Shown piece after piece: positions 63,301 to 64,000 of a stretch of 64,000 bases of DNA. Origin of the DNA: Phytophthora sp. 'mugwort' (Eukaryota; Oomycota; Peronosporomycetes; Peronosporales; Peronosporaceae). Within the stretch, counting starts at the first letter, position 1. Every line of letters starts with the position of its first letter. Location: positions 2,480,001 through 2,544,000 of the forward strand of contig JAUCEF010000001.1 of the NCBI GenBank assembly GCA_033558025.1, given 5' to 3'. The notes under the pieces were generated by a model. The model was not told the DNA's origin and searched no databases. It saw only the letters and a program-made list of their open reading frames with translations. A program made the translations under genes and the position numbers.

Positions 63301-64000
63301 CTTCGACCCCCACGAATCAACCTCACCGAGTCCCAGAAAAGTTACCGCCGGGATCACCTCGCTCCGGTAACCCTTCCTTCTGTACCAAGGTCTGTCGCTC
63401 TTCAGCAGGCTTCGTCCAGTTCATCGTCGAGTTCGACTGTGTTATCCGGTACGTCATCTGCTCCTGTTGCGTTGACTTCGCTGAGCTCGGCGGACCCTGT
63501 TCCACCGCCGAGTTCTTTCGGTTCTCCTACAGTATCAGCTCGGTTTGTTGCTTCGGTTACTGAGTCCCGACCTCCGACTCCGTCTAACGCGGTTGGTATC
63601 ATCTCGCTACACCCGAGGGAAGACTAAGGCCCCTCATTCCAAGAAGAAATCGAAGAAAGTTGTTTCTTCACCGATGAACGCGAAGGTCGCTGTCCCATCG
63701 CCTCTGTGTCGTTCGTCTCGAGCTGCGTCGGTCACCACAAGCGCTATAGCCTAGTACAACTTGAAGACTCGAGGCATCTGATACCACGGCTCTGGGTCCT
63801 GTGAAGGTCAAGTTGACTGGAACTCGATCACCAAGAGGTGACTGTATCTAGTGTATCGGCTTCCTTTCCTCTTGATGACAACTTTCCTGATGTCGAACAG
63901 GAGGAGATTAGTCGTCCTCCGCGGTCCTCCAAGCACCTCTTCATCCAGATATTTGGTTCCGACGAAGATAATAGTGACGATGCTGATTCAGGCAAGGAAG
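60301..64000. other. Degraded repeat-derived sequence, unassigned
   Basis: No intact gene. Open frames on both strands are low in complexity. Plus-strand candidates: 61677-62201 (Ser/Pro-rich, PSPSPPRAIPPPGFRQDGL), 62213-62533 (LLQDQERIRSAEELERAQLM) and a coding-like acidic end from about 63863 to the window edge (FGSDEDNSDDADSGKE). Minus-strand candidates: 61552-61328 (LGLPEESCERARKKSAERR) and 62495-62082. The plus-strand frames look like an ORF1 or gag-type protein of a retroelement continuing beyond the window, but no diagnostic domain is visible. A 13-C run lies at 62456-62468. Confidence 0.35.

Noticed and set aside
1..64000. tRNA, rRNA or CRISPR-like arrays
   Set aside because: No B-box, conserved rRNA segments or regularly spaced repeats were seen; the tandem repeats at 30050-30560 are long, contiguous and diverged.

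Overview
The window looks like nuclear DNA of an oomycete, most likely a Phytophthora-type genome. The genes are compact and ATG-initiated. They carry few, short introns (mostly 48-90 bp, GTRNGT donors, many CTAAC/CTRAC branch points) and sit tens to a few hundred bases apart in tandem, convergent or divergent pairs. Gene-dense islands alternate with islands of decayed transposons: MULE, Gypsy, Copia, Tc1/mariner, LINE and a MITE. I saw no rRNA, tRNA or CRISPR. Species assignment is inference. Splice models were read by eye from reading frame, phase and splice-site consensus; there is no transcript evidence. Many long open frames begin only with TTG or CTG, so I moved starts to the first plausible ATG.

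Layout. Gene island 1 (0.3-12.2 kb): a four-exon gene of unknown function (-), a METTL21-type methyltransferase (-), a large START-like/FYVE/WW protein (+), an ankyrin-PDZ protein (-) and an ABCC/MRP transporter (-). Transposon island 1 (13-31.7 kb): a degenerate MULE with a Ulp1-like (C48) protease region (-), a Gypsy RT fragment, a Gypsy copy with its 5' LTR, a Copia element with an intact-looking 3' LTR and an insertion in its RNase H, then a repeat-type ORF split by a 1.7 kb LTR-like insertion that contains GATC-rich tandem repeats.

Gene island 2 (31.8-40.4 kb): a NEDP1/SENP8-like deneddylase (-) head to head with the proteasomal ubiquitin receptor Rpn13/ADRM1 (+, seven exons), a 964-residue protein of unknown function (-) and a ZnT5-like cation diffusion facilitator (-). 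Transposon island 2 (about 41.8-45.9 kb): a Tc1/mariner relic interrupted by an AT-rich block and then by a second Gypsy copy.

Gene island 3 (46.0-56.4 kb): an NTA1-type N-terminal amidase (+), a MITE-like element, a protein combining KIX and HRDC domains (+), a CMGC-like protein kinase (+) and a tandem-AAA ATPase of the PEX1/PEX6/AFG2 group (-). The right end (56.5-64 kb) is a 5'-truncated LINE on the minus strand followed by degraded serine/proline-rich sequence that I could not assign.

Three neighbouring genes act in regulated protein turnover: NEDP1 (NEDD8 removal), Rpn13 (proteasome and UCH37 docking) and NTA1 (N-degron amidase). The first two share a 135 bp divergent promoter. The most interesting points are the UIM-like motif inside Rpn13, the KIX-HRDC architecture, the precise 1.7 kb LTR-like insertion, the two AT-rich blocks inside transposon coding sequence, the TGACGTCA motifs in the Gypsy LTR, and the MITE with roughly 97 bp terminal inverted repeats.
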